Assembly (NCBI RefSeq): GCF_003144405.1
Contig: NZ_PENW01000020.1
Coordinates: 95,021-159,020 of the forward strand
From: Proteus cibi
GTDB lineage: Bacteria > Pseudomonadota > Gammaproteobacteria > Enterobacterales > Enterobacteriaceae
Reading direction: 5' to 3'
DNA: 64,000 nt
The translations under genes were made by a program, and so were the position numbers. Shown here in pieces: positions 8,553 through 17,663 of the stretch. The notes under the pieces were generated by a model. It had not been told where the DNA came from, did not search any database, and saw only the letters and a program-made list of their open reading frames with translations. Position 1 is the first letter of the stretch; the number at the start of each line of letters is the position of its first letter.

Positions 8553-9908
8553 ATGAGTCATAAATTAAAAGTCGTTACCATTGGTGGTGGAAGCAGTTAT
8601 ACGCCTGAATTATTAGAAGGTTTTATTAAACGTTATCATGAACTGCCGATCACTGAATTATGGTTGGTGGATGTCGAAGAAGGAAAAGAGAAGCTCGATA
8701 TTATTTTTGCGCTTTGCCAGCGCATGGTAAAAAAAGCGGGTATTCCTTTAACCATTTATAAAACCCTTAATCGTCGTGAAGCATTACAAGAAGCTGATTT
8801 TGTCACAACACAATTGCGTGTTGGTCAATTGAAAGCAAGGGAACTTGATGAATCTATTCCTTTAAGTCACGGCTATTTAGGACAGGAAACCAATGGTGCA
8901 GGGGGGCTATTTAAAGGCTTACGTACTATTCCTGTTATTTTCGATATTATTAAGGATGTTGAAGAAATTTGCCCTAATGCGTGGATCATCAACTTTACGA
9001 ATCCAGCCGGCATGGTAACAGAAGCCGTTTACCGTCATACCAAGTTTAAGAAGTTTATTGGCGTTTGTAATATTCCAATTGGTATGAAAATGTTTATTAC
9101 AGATGTGTTGAAGTTAACGGATAAAGATGAACTCTCTATTGATTTATTTGGCTTAAATCACATGGTGTTTATTAAAGACGTTATCGTAAATGGTCAATCC
9201 CGTTTTCCTGAATTATTGGACGGTGTGGCTTCAGGCACATTAACTGCGGGCTCTGTGAAAAATATTTTTGATCTACCCTTTAGTGAAGGGTTGATCCGCT
9301 CTCTTAATATGCTGCCGTGCTCTTATTTACTGTATTACTTCAAGCAAAAAGAGATGTTAGCGATTGAAATGGGGGAATACTATAAAGGTGGCGCTCGCGC
9401 TAAAGTAGTACAAAAAGTCGAAAAACAACTATTTGAATTATATAAAGATCCAGATTTAAATATCAAACCGAAAGAGTTGGAATTACGTGGAGGAGCTTAT
9501 TACTCTGATGCTGCCTGTGAAGTGATTAATGCTATTTATAATGATAAACAAACTGAGCATTATGTGAATATTCCTCATCATGGTCATATCGATAATATTC
9601 CCGCTGATTGGTCAATTGAGGTGACCGCTATTTTAGGGCGTGATGGTGCAAAACCACATCCACGTATTACACACTTTGATGAGAAAGTGATGGGATTAAT
9701 TCATACCATTAAAGGCTTTGAAATAGCTGCTAGCAAAGCGGCTATGAGTGGTGAATTAAATGATGCTTTATTAGCAATGAACTTAACACCGTTAGTACTT
9801 TCAGATAAAGATGCAGAAGTCCTTACGCGTGAAATGTTATTAGCGCATAAAGCACATCTACCTAATTTTGCTAAAGCAATTGCTGAGTTAGAAAAAGCCT
9901 CTCATTAA
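8553..9908 (+). CDS. chbF: 6-phospho-chitobiose/beta-glucosidase ChbF (GH4)
   Basis: A 451-residue family GH4 hydrolase (E. coli 450). The N-terminus is a Rossmann fold binding NAD (V-T-I-G-G-G-S-S-Y-T-P). GH4 motifs include E-T-N-G-A-G-G-L-F, I-N-F-T-N-P-A, and metal-binding V-C-N-I-P and L-N-H regions. The family uses NAD+ and Mn2+ in a redox-assisted cleavage. It splits phosphorylated chitobiose after ChbG has removed an acetyl group. A 160-base spacer separates it from chbR; a GGGAG ribosome site precedes the ATG. Confidence 0.92.
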   Translation: MSHKLKVVTIGGGSSYTPELLEGFIKRYHELPITELWLVDVEEGKEKLDIIFALCQRMVKKAGIPLTIYKTLNRREALQEADFVTTQLRVGQLKARELDESIPLSHGYLGQETNGAGGLFKGLRTIPVIFDIIKDVEEICPNAWIINFTNPAGMVTEAVYRHTKFKKFIGVCNIPIGMKMFITDVLKLTDKDELSIDLFGLNHMVFIKDVIVNGQSRFPELLDGVASGTLTAGSVKNIFDLPFSEGLIRSLNMLPCSYLLYYFKQKEMLAIEMGEYYKGGARAKVVQKVEKQLFELYKDPDLNIKPKELELRGGAYYSDAACEVINAIYNDKQTEHYVNIPHHGHIDNIPADWSIEVTAILGRDGAKPHPRITHFDEKVMGLIHTIKGFEIAASKAAMSGELNDALLAMNLTPLVLSDKDAEVLTREMLLAHKAHLPNFAKAIAELEKASH

Positions 9909-9944
9909 TTGTCAGCGAATAAAAATAAGTAATAAGGAGACAGA

Positions 9945-10706
9945 ATGGCTGGTTTATTAATTGTGAATGCGGATGATTTCGGGTTGAGTAAAGGGCAAAA
10001 CTACGGTATTGCAGAGTGTTTTCGTTATGGCGTAGTTAGCTCAACAACAGCACTTGTCAATGCTGAAGGAATTAAACACGCAGCACAATTACGTCATGAG
10101 TTGCCTGGGTTAGGTGTTGGGCTTCATTTTACGCTGACGATGGGTAAACCGCTGTCTCCTTTGCCTTCTTTAACGCGTGAAGGTGTACTAGGGAAATGGG
10201 TATGGCAAATGGCAGATGAGGGCAATTTGCCACTTGATGAAATTCGTGTTGAGCTTAAAGCACAATATCAGCGTTTTATTGAGATTTTTGGTTGTGAGCC
10301 AGACCATATTGATAGTCACCATCATGTGCATATGTTTAAACAAATTTTTCCTATTGTGGCGGAGTTTGCTAAAGAAAAATCGCTACCAGTGCGTGTTGAT
10401 AGACTGCTAGCGCATAAAGAAGGGATTAATACCCAAGGTGTGATAAGCAGTGATGGTTTTGATAGTCAATTTTATGGAGATGAAATCACTCAAGCATTGT
10501 TTTTAAAGGTACTTGATGAGTCGAAAGCGCGCCATGAACATTCTATTGAAGTGATGACACATCCTGCTTTTGTGGATAATCCATTGCGTGCAAGTGGTTA
10601 TTGTTTTCAGCGTTTAACGGAGCTTGAAGTATTAACAGATAGCGCATTAAAACATGAGATATTGGAAAGAGATTATCAGCTAGGCACGTATCAAGATTTA
10701 ATGTAG
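9945..10706 (+). CDS. chbG: Chito-oligosaccharide monodeacetylase ChbG (YdjC family)
   Basis: A 253-residue YdjC-family deacetylase (E. coli 249). The metal-site motif N-A-D-D-F-G is at residues about 7-12 and the histidine pair in D-S-H-H-H-V-H near 122-128. It removes one acetyl group from the phosphorylated chitobiose, which is needed both for ChbR induction and for ChbF action. AAGGAG lies upstream of the ATG. It is the last gene of the operon and is followed by a strong terminator. Confidence 0.92.
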   Translation: MAGLLIVNADDFGLSKGQNYGIAECFRYGVVSSTTALVNAEGIKHAAQLRHELPGLGVGLHFTLTMGKPLSPLPSLTREGVLGKWVWQMADEGNLPLDEIRVELKAQYQRFIEIFGCEPDHIDSHHHVHMFKQIFPIVAEFAKEKSLPVRVDRLLAHKEGINTQGVISSDGFDSQFYGDEITQALFLKVLDESKARHEHSIEVMTHPAFVDNPLRASGYCFQRLTELEVLTDSALKHEILERDYQLGTYQDLM

Positions 10707-10769
10707 AGGGTTTTGAGACAATCGGAGTCTGTGTTATTCCCTGGTGTGAGTCTTTTATTGCGTTATTTT

Positions 10770-10800
10770 GCCTCTGTTTTAATCAAACAGAGGCTTTTTA
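10770..10800 (+). terminator. Rho-independent terminator of the chb operon
   Basis: GCCTCTGTTT and AAACAGAGGC pair perfectly (10 bp) around TAATC, followed by TTTTT. It lies 64 bases after chbG. Confidence 0.9.
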
Positions 10801-10803
10801 TTT

Positions 10804-11220
10804 TTAAGTGTTTTCATTAAGTAATAATGTCAGTGCATCTGAAACATAACAATAAGATTGTGGTGCAGTGAAGCCCGTTTCTTTAAGTTTTGCGAGTGAG
10901 ATCGGTTTTTGGTATTCAACTATATTTTTTAACCAAATCATCATTCCTTTTTTGCCATCAGTAAGGTAGTTTTCTAATTCTTCGTTTGATATGGCAATTT
11001 TATCTAAATAATATTGTTTTATCTCATCTTTACTTACTCGTTCTATTTTATCGATATAAGCATGACCAGTGATCGCTTTTTTAGGGGAAGAGCTATAAAT
11101 ATACATTTTATTGTTTTGTATAAAACTCAATCCAATCGATTTACGAAGCTCAATGATTTTATTTCCATCATAGATTTTCTGAACATATTTAGGTTTGATA
11201 CTGATAATAATTTTTTTCAT
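10804..11220 (-). CDS. ASCH-domain (PUA-like) protein
   Basis: A 138-residue protein. The first 70 residues look like an ASCH/PUA-like domain: S-I-K-P-K-Y-V-Q-K-I-Y-D-G-N-K-I-I-E-L-R-K matches the common I-K-P-x-Y-x-x-x-I-x-x-G-x-K-x-x-E-x-R pattern, then a beta strand and G-H-A-Y-I. ASCH proteins bind RNA or modified nucleosides; E. coli YqfB is an ac4C amidohydrolase. The precise role here is unknown. The gene is AT-rich and sits in an accessory patch with two broken genes, one a GNAT acetyltransferase. The ribosome site is weak. Confidence 0.65.
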   Translation of the reverse strand: MKKIIISIKPKYVQKIYDGNKIIELRKSIGLSFIQNNKMYIYSSSPKKAITGHAYIDKIERVSKDEIKQYYLDKIAISNEELENYLTDGKKGMMIWLKNIVEYQKPISLAKLKETGFTAPQSYCYVSDALTLLLNENT

Positions 11221-11241
11221 CTTGATCAGGAATGATTATAA

Positions 11242-12276
11242 ATGACACAAAGTTTAGCTTTTTGGGTTGAAAACTCAAGTGAAGATGCACCTAGCAGTGT
11301 GGCGCTAGAATTGCATTTTAATTATTGGCATCTTCCTAATGATAAAATAAATTATTTAGATATTGGTGTATTAATTAGTGGGAAAAATAAGTAATTTGAT
11401 TCAATCAATGTTTACTTGCCTTTTAGGTATAATATAAAAAGTTATATTTCAACTTTAGGTGATAACGTTGTTGAAAGTGAAGAATTAATTTCAACTGTTT
11501 TTAATAATGATGTAAGCAAGATAAAACCAATAAGAGAATGCAGTGCTAAGTATATTGTTTTTTCAGAACAAAAAGATAGTGAGGGTATCGTTTTTTTTAC
11601 TAATTTATCCTATGGAACATCAGAGAATAGAGTTTTAATTGAAGAACATTGTGAAGGAGATAAAGTAGGAACAATCATAAAATTTTCTAATAAAATATTT
11701 AATTGCTCAGAAGAATATAAAGAAAAAAACTAGTATTTAAGATTTAGATATGTTTTAGAAAAAGAAGATATAGATAATATTTCGAGAGAGTATAAATCAA
11801 AAGATTCACTAATCACGTATTATTTTGAAAAAAGTGAAGTAGTGGATTTTAGAGTTAATGAATCACGTAATTTACCGAAAACAATTAGAGAAAAAGTAGC
11901 AATATGTAGAAATGTTCATAAAGTCCATTTTTTTCTTATTAGAAATGAATCATCAGAATTTAAAATAGGGCATACAACTTATGATCGCTGTCGAATATTA
12001 GAAGATAAGCTGTGGGATACCTATCTCTGTGATAATAAAGATACACAAGTAAAAACAAAAATGTTGATCTATCATTGGAAAACGAAATCAGATAAAAAAA
12101 TAGAGTATTTTTCTGCTTTTGCTAGATTTTCGACAAGAAAAGTAGGGCTGAAGGAAATTATATACGTTATACTATTTATTATTATCTTAGGGGTGTTTTC
12201 TAGTTTAATCGCGACAAGTCTCATCAATATCATTGACGTATTATATCGATGTATTAAAGTATGGAGACTTGGATAA
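11242..12276 (+). pseudogene. Unrecognised membrane-anchored protein gene broken by two in-frame stops
   Basis: A single frame of 344 codons runs from ATG 11242 to TAA 12274-12276. It is interrupted by TAA at 11392-11394 and TAG at 11731-11733, with no frameshift between the three pieces. The middle and last pieces read as continuous protein-like sequence. The last third ends in one strong hydrophobic segment (about codons 303-328, F-I-I-I-L-G-V-F), so the intact protein was probably a mostly soluble domain with a C-terminal membrane anchor. I do not recognise the family. Base composition is clearly more AT-rich than the chb operon, suggesting acquired DNA. Recoding is not supported; two recent nonsense mutations are the simplest reading. 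Confidence 0.65.
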
Positions 12277-12317
12277 ATGCTATTTAAAACTGGTTTTATA
12301 TAAATAAGGAGAATGAT

Positions 12318-12776
12318 ATGAGAAATATAAATTATTCTTCTTTTTTTTCATGCAATAATCAAGTGTTTGGGGTACAGATCAATCACTTTTTAAGTAACAT
12401 CTCTGCGTTATATCCTAATTTTAATGATTGGCTTTAATATAAATTTTATCAACCATCTTATGAAAGTCAGCGGAAAATTATTATTGCTCATAATGGTACT
12501 ATGCTCTTAGGTGTAGCCTTACTGAAAAAAAGTCATGATGAAAATAAGATTTGTACCCTTTACACCTCACCATTTCATCAAGGGCAAGGGATAGGTAGCC
12601 AATTGGTCGATTTATCATTGCAATACTTTGATTCACCAGATGTACTTATTACGGTTGCACAAGAAAAGTTGATAGAATTAGCGCCAATATTAAAATCAAA
12701 AGGTTTTGTTTGTACTGCGTCAATTAAAGGAATGTATAGACCAGAGAGTACAGAATTGTTTTTTAATTTAAGATAA
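12318..12776 (+). pseudogene. GNAT acetyltransferase gene with an in-frame stop
   Basis: From ATG 12318 (AAGGAG at 12306-12311) one frame of 152 codons runs to 12776, interrupted by TAA at 12435-12437. The downstream part has the GNAT acetyl-CoA loop Q-G-Q-G-I-G (about codon 94) with the preceding strand L-Y-T-S-P-F-H, and a C-terminal G-F-V-x-T region. The 39-codon first piece reads as the normal N-terminus of such a protein. A shorter product from an internal start (for example ATG 12498 or 12501) is conceivable but would lack the first strands. It lies 41 bases after the preceding broken gene. Confidence 0.7.
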
Positions 12777-12824
12777 AAATTGGAAATTAAAAATACTTCT
12801 TTTCTTCTAATGTCATTAGAAAAT

Positions 12825-12853
12825 AAGCACATATTATAAAATAATATGTGCTT
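12825..12853. terminator. Bidirectional terminator before the Ail-like gene
   Basis: AAGCACATATTAT-AAA-ATAATATGTGCTT is a perfect 13-bp stem between convergent genes. It most likely ends the minus-strand barrel gene at 12862. Confidence 0.75.
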
Positions 12854-12861
12854 CAATTTAA

Positions 12862-13413
12862 TTAAAAACGATAACCAATATTAGCTACGAAACCATCTAA
12901 AACAATGCGGTTATCGGTATCTTTAAATTTAAAACGGCTATTTTCATATCCGAGAGAAATAGACACCATTTCTGCTGGATTAATGATTAAACCTGCACCC
13001 CAACTAAATGCATTTTTCTTTAATTTTTTTAATTCTGAACTTTCAGATTTAAATTGAATTTGGCTCATACCTGCGGTGCCATAAACACTAATAAAATCAT
13101 TTAAACGTACTGTTGGACCCGCCATAACAGAGTAATAACGCGCATTTACATCTTTAAAGAAAGTATTAACTGGCTTATTTAAATCATATTCATTTTGGGC
13201 ATAAGTTGCTGTTGCTAAAATACCAAATTGTGAATTAATTTCTTGACGAATAGAAAAAACACCACCGTGCATTGGGTTTTGCCCCGCCATTTTGACTTGT
13301 GCATAACCTGCTGAAAGCGTGGTTTTCTCTAATTTAAAATCGTTTTGAGCATAAACAGAAGAAGTCGTCAATAAACCAGTTATAAATAAAGTTGATAGTA
13401 ATTTTGTTTTCAT
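12862..13413 (-). CDS. Ail/Lom/OmpX-type outer-membrane beta-barrel protein
   Basis: A 183-residue exported protein. Signal peptide about residues 1-22 ending V-Y-A. The mature part alternates hydrophobic and polar residues as in an eight-stranded barrel, and ends in Phe (G-Y-R-F), the usual assembly signal for BamA. Conserved features of the Ail/PagC/OmpX family are Y-x-x-V-M-A-G-P and the long S-W-G-A-G-L strand. Such proteins sit in the outer membrane and are often linked to adhesion or serum resistance; the role here is not shown. The terminators on both sides indicate it is transcribed alone. Confidence 0.8.
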   Translation of the reverse strand: MKTKLLSTLFITGLLTTSSVYAQNDFKLEKTTLSAGYAQVKMAGQNPMHGGVFSIRQEINSQFGILATATYAQNEYDLNKPVNTFFKDVNARYYSVMAGPTVRLNDFISVYGTAGMSQIQFKSESSELKKLKKNAFSWGAGLIINPAEMVSISLGYENSRFKFKDTDNRIVLDGFVANIGYRF

Positions 13414-13635
13414 TAGTTATATCCCATAATTTAAATAATAAGAATGTGTTATTAAGCGAGGGGATTATAATAATGAGTCTATTTTTAATGGAATAAAAAA
13501 TAACACGTTAGCTTAAATACGGTTGTTTTATTAAAAAGGTCTATTGATTGTTATTGATGTTATATGAATAATAATATTTTGGTAATATAAATGATTATGT
13601 AAAAAATAGAAAATAAGAATGAAAATAAAAAAGAA

Positions 13636-13666
13636 GGCTCTCTAAATAATAATAGAGAGCCTTTTT
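13636..13666 (-). terminator. Terminator of the srf operon
   Basis: GGCTCTCTA and TAGAGAGCC pair around 8 bases; on the minus strand the stem is followed by TTCTTTTTT. It lies just after the last lipoprotein gene of the operon. Confidence 0.85.
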
Positions 13667-13670
13667 AGGT

Positions 13671-14162
13671 TTATTTAAGGCCTAAATCGCTTTGTAAGCT
13701 AATAACCTGATTTTGTAAGTTTTCTAATTCAAGTTGTTTTTCCATCACTGATTTTGATGGATTGTTTTGTGCCGCTTTCATCTGTTTGTCAATGTCATTG
13801 ATCTGTTTTTGAATATCATTTTGCCCTTTCGTTTTTTGGCGAATTTGATTTAACAGATTGGTCATTGATTGATTCAATGCGCGTTGGTTTGCTTGTTGGG
13901 TTTTGAGGCTCGCATTAGTTTGTTGCTTTTCTTTTTCAATCGCAGCTAAAACAGCTTTAAATTCTTTATTTAATGCTTGTTCGTTACCTAGAATCGCTTT
14001 TTTTTGCTCAATACGGTTATCGTAAGTCCCTGAGTAATTACAATTAAATTTTGTGATAATGCTGACATCACCGGCTGTCGGATCACAATCCGCTGGATTA
14101 GTCACACATCCACTTAGAAGTAAGGTCATTCCTACAAGGGAAAGTGGTAAAAATTTCATCAT
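13671..14162 (-). CDS. Coiled-coil lipoprotein (srf operon, last gene)
   Basis: A 163-residue lipoprotein: signal peptide with lipobox L-L-S-G-C (Cys19). The mature N-terminus has two further cysteines (about 27 and 40) and then a long charged Q/K/E/L-rich helix from about residue 50 to the end, with heptad character. No enzyme motif is visible. It is cotranscribed with the next lipoprotein gene upstream (14-base gap). Inferred role: an envelope-anchored periplasmic scaffold for the srf-linked ABC/vWA complex. Which membrane it ends up in cannot be predicted firmly; the residues after Cys (V-T) are not the Asp retention signal. Confidence 0.8.
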   Translation of the reverse strand: MMKFLPLSLVGMTLLLSGCVTNPADCDPTAGDVSIITKFNCNYSGTYDNRIEQKKAILGNEQALNKEFKAVLAAIEKEKQQTNASLKTQQANQRALNQSMTNLLNQIRQKTKGQNDIQKQINDIDKQMKAAQNNPSKSVMEKQLELENLQNQVISLQSDLGLK

Positions 14163-14176
14163 CGTCCTTTTTAATT

Positions 14177-14860
14177 TTAACTAAGTCTTATTGCAGTGCG
14201 TTGAGTATAAAGACTATCAAGCTCTTCTTGTAAAGAGGCAACTTGTTGCTTCATCCCATTGATTTGTTTATCGAGCTGTGCTGTTTTTAAGCCATCTTGA
14301 CGACTTTGAGCTGCAATATCACGCCATTCAGCTTCACGTTTTTTCATATCTGCTAAGCGCGAGCGAAGTGCTGCAATATTGGCATCAATACCTTTGAGTT
14401 GTTTCTCTGCCGCTTCTTTATTTAAACGTTGCTGTTTCATATCTTGCTGAATTTTTGCAATCGCTTTTTTATCATCAGCAATAACCGCTTTCGCTGTATT
14501 AGAGGCACTTTGTAAGCGCTGATTTTCATTTTGAATATCAGCAATCATAGAATTGAGCATCTCTTCTTTTGTCGCGTAATTTTGGCGTTTGTTGTCTAAA
14601 TAGGCATTTGCACCAATACCAACACCGCAACCTGCGACCGCAGCAATGAGCATACATGCCCCTTTATTGCTGGAATTTGAAACTAAGCAGCCTAATGCAC
14701 CAATCGCCGCACCACCCGCACAAGCCGTAATACCTGATTTGCTGAAAAACTCCATGTCACTGTTGTTTTTTAATCGAGGATCTGTACCGTTATTGCTTTG
14801 GCATCCTGATAAGGCAAGTAATGCACTAATGCTAAGTACCGCCATGAGTTGTTTGTTCAT
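14177..14860 (-). CDS. Lipoprotein with glycine-zipper segment and coiled coil (srf operon)
   Basis: A 227-residue lipoprotein with lipobox L-S-G-C at Cys20. Residues about 48-88 are rich in Gly, Ala and Cys (A-G-G-A-A-I-G-A-L-G and G-C-G-V-G-I-G-A), a glycine-zipper-like hydrophobic segment. The remainder (about 100-225) is a long coiled coil. The combination suggests a protein that inserts into or tethers membranes. It follows the FGE-fold gene by 24 bases. It resembles its neighbour in design but not obviously in sequence. Function unknown. Confidence 0.8.
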   Translation of the reverse strand: MNKQLMAVLSISALLALSGCQSNNGTDPRLKNNSDMEFFSKSGITACAGGAAIGALGCLVSNSSNKGACMLIAAVAGCGVGIGANAYLDNKRQNYATKEEMLNSMIADIQNENQRLQSASNTAKAVIADDKKAIAKIQQDMKQQRLNKEAAEKQLKGIDANIAALRSRLADMKKREAEWRDIAAQSRQDGLKTAQLDKQINGMKQQVASLQEELDSLYTQRTAIRLS

Positions 14861-14884
14861 ACCACACCTATCTCAAAGTCTCTG

Positions 14885-16438
14885 TTATTGTTTTTTGCAC
14901 GCTTCAAGCCATTCATTCCGTGAAACTTTACCGTTAGCCCAATATCCTTGGAGTCCTTGCATATACGTTGAAAGATACGTATTTAAATTTGATTTTCCTC
15001 TTGCCTCCATCAATTGACGTACAACGTCAATCTGAGGTTTTACTAAAGAAGCATCATACGTTGTTGCCATATCCACTAATGTGTCTGCGTAATAACTCAC
15101 GACAAAGTCGAGGGTTTTCTTATGTTCGTTGACTTGCTCTTGACGTCGTTCACATGTGGCATCTTTGGTGCCTGCGGGACAATTTTTTTCATGTAGTGCG
15201 ATTAATCGATCATAGAACTCGCCATCATCTTTTAATTTGGTACATAAAAAAGCACCTAATTGCAGTGAAGTACGGATAGCTTGATCTCGTTGTTCATCAC
15301 GCAGTTGTGCATTTGCTCGTAATGTATTTTTCAATTCAGCTAATTGTTTTTTCAATGCTTCATCTTGGACTTGGGTTGATAGCGTATTCAGGCTATTAAT
15401 GGAATTATCGCTATGGGTTTTTGATTTATTAGCGGGTTTCTCATTACCTAATTGTTGCCACTCTTTTTCTATCTCTTTGATTTTGTCGCGTGATGTTAAT
15501 GCTGGGGCAACAATCGCTAAACGGAAGCCTGTGTATTTGTTTTTATTTGCACCGGTGTTGGTGTAATAAGGCTCTTCTTGACGCCATGAACTGCGCATAT
15601 CGCTTTCTGGGGTGAGATAACTACCACCACGCACAATAAAGCCACCCGCTTGTCCATGTAAGCGATCGAGTTTATTGAGTCTAAAAGGTTCAAACATCAT
15701 TTCAGCGACATTACCCAACATGTCATGTAAGCCTAGAGGATTGGGTGATAACAAACCGGTGAGTTGTAACGAACCATTAGCGGATTGACTACCTGCTGAC
15801 CAAATATAGTTTTTGGTGCCTTCTGGCATTGGAAAGCGCACATCACGAAATTCGGAGGCTGAGACTTTTAAACCGCCACGGGCGGCAAATTCCCACTCCG
15901 TTTCTGTTGGTAATCGAGCAAAACCTTTTGCGCCATCTTCAACAGGGAGTGCTTCAGGATGTTTGCTTCTTAACCATTGGTTATATTGATCTGCAAATTG
16001 CATCGCTTCATACCAACTGATGTTCACCTTTGGTAAACGTAATTTATTGGAAGCAACAGGGCACTCTTTGCCGTTACTCACGCTTTGCATGGCGTTATAT
16101 TGCAGATCGGTAACGGGGTATTTTGCCATAAGGTAGTAACGGCCTTTTTCTTTACCTTTTAATGGAAAACTACCCGCAATATGTTCTGCTCGTGATTGTT
16201 CTAAATAGCCCCATTCATCGCCTTCTTGCCCTAGGGTTACACTGTAATCTTGTAATGGCTGGCTTAAAGGGATGGTGACTTGGCGAAAAACCATTGAGCC
16301 TTCACAAGGGAAAGGCAAGATCACATCATCAGGCAGGGCTTTTGGGTTAACGAATTTATCATCCCATTTGGCAGATGCGGTAAAACTGCTAGATAACAGC
16401 GCGAATGATAAAGTTAGAAGCGATAAATTAAATTTCAC
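14885..16438 (-). CDS. Exported FGE-sulfatase-fold protein lacking catalytic cysteines (srf operon)
   Basis: A 517-residue protein from a GTG start at 16438, chosen because it begins a clean signal peptide (ends T-A-S-A) and has GGAGAG upstream. It overlaps the end of the permease gene by 11 bases. Residues about 50-310 form an FGE-sulfatase (SUMF1/EgtB-type) domain: L-P-T-E-T-E-W-E-F-A-A-R-G-G (176-189), G-N-V-A-E-M, R-G-G-S-Y-L (270-275), G-F-R-L-A. True formylglycine-generating enzymes carry two catalytic cysteines shortly after R-G-G-S-Y; none is present here, so it is probably a non-catalytic or ligand-binding FGE fold. The C-terminal 200 residues are helical and charged with four cysteines. 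Confidence 0.8.
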   Translation of the reverse strand: MKFNLSLLTLSFALLSSSFTASAKWDDKFVNPKALPDDVILPFPCEGSMVFRQVTIPLSQPLQDYSVTLGQEGDEWGYLEQSRAEHIAGSFPLKGKEKGRYYLMAKYPVTDLQYNAMQSVSNGKECPVASNKLRLPKVNISWYEAMQFADQYNQWLRSKHPEALPVEDGAKGFARLPTETEWEFAARGGLKVSASEFRDVRFPMPEGTKNYIWSAGSQSANGSLQLTGLLSPNPLGLHDMLGNVAEMMFEPFRLNKLDRLHGQAGGFIVRGGSYLTPESDMRSSWRQEEPYYTNTGANKNKYTGFRLAIVAPALTSRDKIKEIEKEWQQLGNEKPANKSKTHSDNSINSLNTLSTQVQDEALKKQLAELKNTLRANAQLRDEQRDQAIRTSLQLGAFLCTKLKDDGEFYDRLIALHEKNCPAGTKDATCERRQEQVNEHKKTLDFVVSYYADTLVDMATTYDASLVKPQIDVVRQLMEARGKSNLNTYLSTYMQGLQGYWANGKVSRNEWLEACKKQ

Positions 16439-17663
16439 GTAAGCTCTCCGCAGGTTCAATCGAAACGGCACGTAATGCGCCAATACTTGCCACTAGTAAT
16501 GCCACAAGTAAGGCACTGCACATAGCGATGAATAAATCCCAAAATGTTAACTGACAGACAAAGGCTTGTTCAGGTAAATGTGTGCCTAATAATGTGGTAA
16601 ATAAGGTGCTACCGACGCCATAAAGCCCAAGGGCTAAAATAAAGGCAACACTGGTTAATAACAGCGCTTGCAACACAATATATAGAGTGACTGCAAATTG
16701 ATGAAAACCCAATAGGCGTAATACCGCCATGTCTTTTCGTTTACGGTCAATATTGGCAAGGAATGCGCCAATTAATGAGGCAATACAGCCTAATAGTGAT
16801 ACCCAAGCAATCACAGAAAAAATAACGTTAAGGACGTAGCTGATAGCTTTTACAGACTCTATTTGACTCTTTTGTGTCATCACATCAATGTGTTGTTGTC
16901 TAAACCAATCATCGAGTGGTGCAATAGCATCTAAATTTTTTGCATAAAGGCGTGCTTTGGCAAACTGAGTTCTTGGTTTCGCTTCAGTGCCTTGTGTGAC
17001 GCCAAAAAGAGGTGCTTGATAACCATCTCGGTAATCTTCCATTGCCACTAAAACATCAAGAGAAACAAAAGCGGCGGCTCTTGGAAATTTGCTATCACTG
17101 ATAATGGCAACGACAGTAAAGGTACGTTTGGCTCGCGCATTGACGCCATTAAGCTTACGGCTGATAAATAAGCGTACATTATCGCCTACATTCGCCTGTA
17201 GTTTTTGTGCCGCATTGGCAGAGAGTACTAAGGTGTCTGCATTTTCGGGAATAGTAACACCTTCTAATAAAGGATCGTTTTCTGCGGTTGGGATCACTTC
17301 AGCATTATCAATAAAACGTTGCCCATCAATCACAATATCGGCTTGTGTATTTAGGCTACGAGTTAGCGGAATAACAAAACGGACTTCTTCTTTTTGCGCA
17401 ATTTCATCAAACCAAGTTTGAGGGTAGTTGCCATTACCTAACATGCGAATTTCAAGGTTACGAGGATCATTTAGCAGTTGGTTGTGAAGCTGCGTCACAA
17501 TGCCGTTTTTTAGCCCAAACAGTAGCAACAATGGCGCAATCACGGAGACTAAAGAGAACACAATACAGAGCGCGACTTTGCGATCATAAATTAAGTCACG
17601 CCAAGCAAGAGAGCTGAGTAAGCCAAGGCGATTAGGACGGGTATTATTGTTTGATAAAGACAC
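16428..17663 (-). CDS. FtsX/MacB/LolC-like ABC permease (srf operon)
   Basis: A 411-residue inner-membrane permease of the FtsX fold: one N-terminal span (about residues 28-48), a large periplasmic domain to about residue 265, then three spans at the C-terminus. The GTG start at 17663 has AAGGGGG 8-14 bases upstream and overlaps the end of the ATPase gene by 20 bases; more upstream starts lack support. Type VII ABC systems (MacB, LolCDE, FtsEX) move force or lipoproteins rather than pumping small solutes. No MacA-like adaptor is encoded here, so a LolCDE- or FtsEX-like mechanical role is more likely than drug efflux. Confidence 0.85.
   Translation of the reverse strand: MSLSNNNTRPNRLGLLSSLAWRDLIYDRKVALCIVFSLVSVIAPLLLLFGLKNGIVTQLHNQLLNDPRNLEIRMLGNGNYPQTWFDEIAQKEEVRFVIPLTRSLNTQADIVIDGQRFIDNAEVIPTAENDPLLEGVTIPENADTLVLSANAAQKLQANVGDNVRLFISRKLNGVNARAKRTFTVVAIISDSKFPRAAAFVSLDVLVAMEDYRDGYQAPLFGVTQGTEAKPRTQFAKARLYAKNLDAIAPLDDWFRQQHIDVMTQKSQIESVKAISYVLNVIFSVIAWVSLLGCIASLIGAFLANIDRKRKDMAVLRLLGFHQFAVTLYIVLQALLLTSVAFILALGLYGVGSTLFTTLLGTHLPEQAFVCQLTFWDLFIAMCSALLVALLVASIGALRAVSIEPAESLREI

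Noticed and set aside
11392-11733. In-frame TAA and TAG read as recoded codons
   Set aside because: No selenocysteine- or pyrrolysine-type signal is visible, TAA is not a usual recoding codon, and a third stop occurs in the next gene. Gene decay is simpler.
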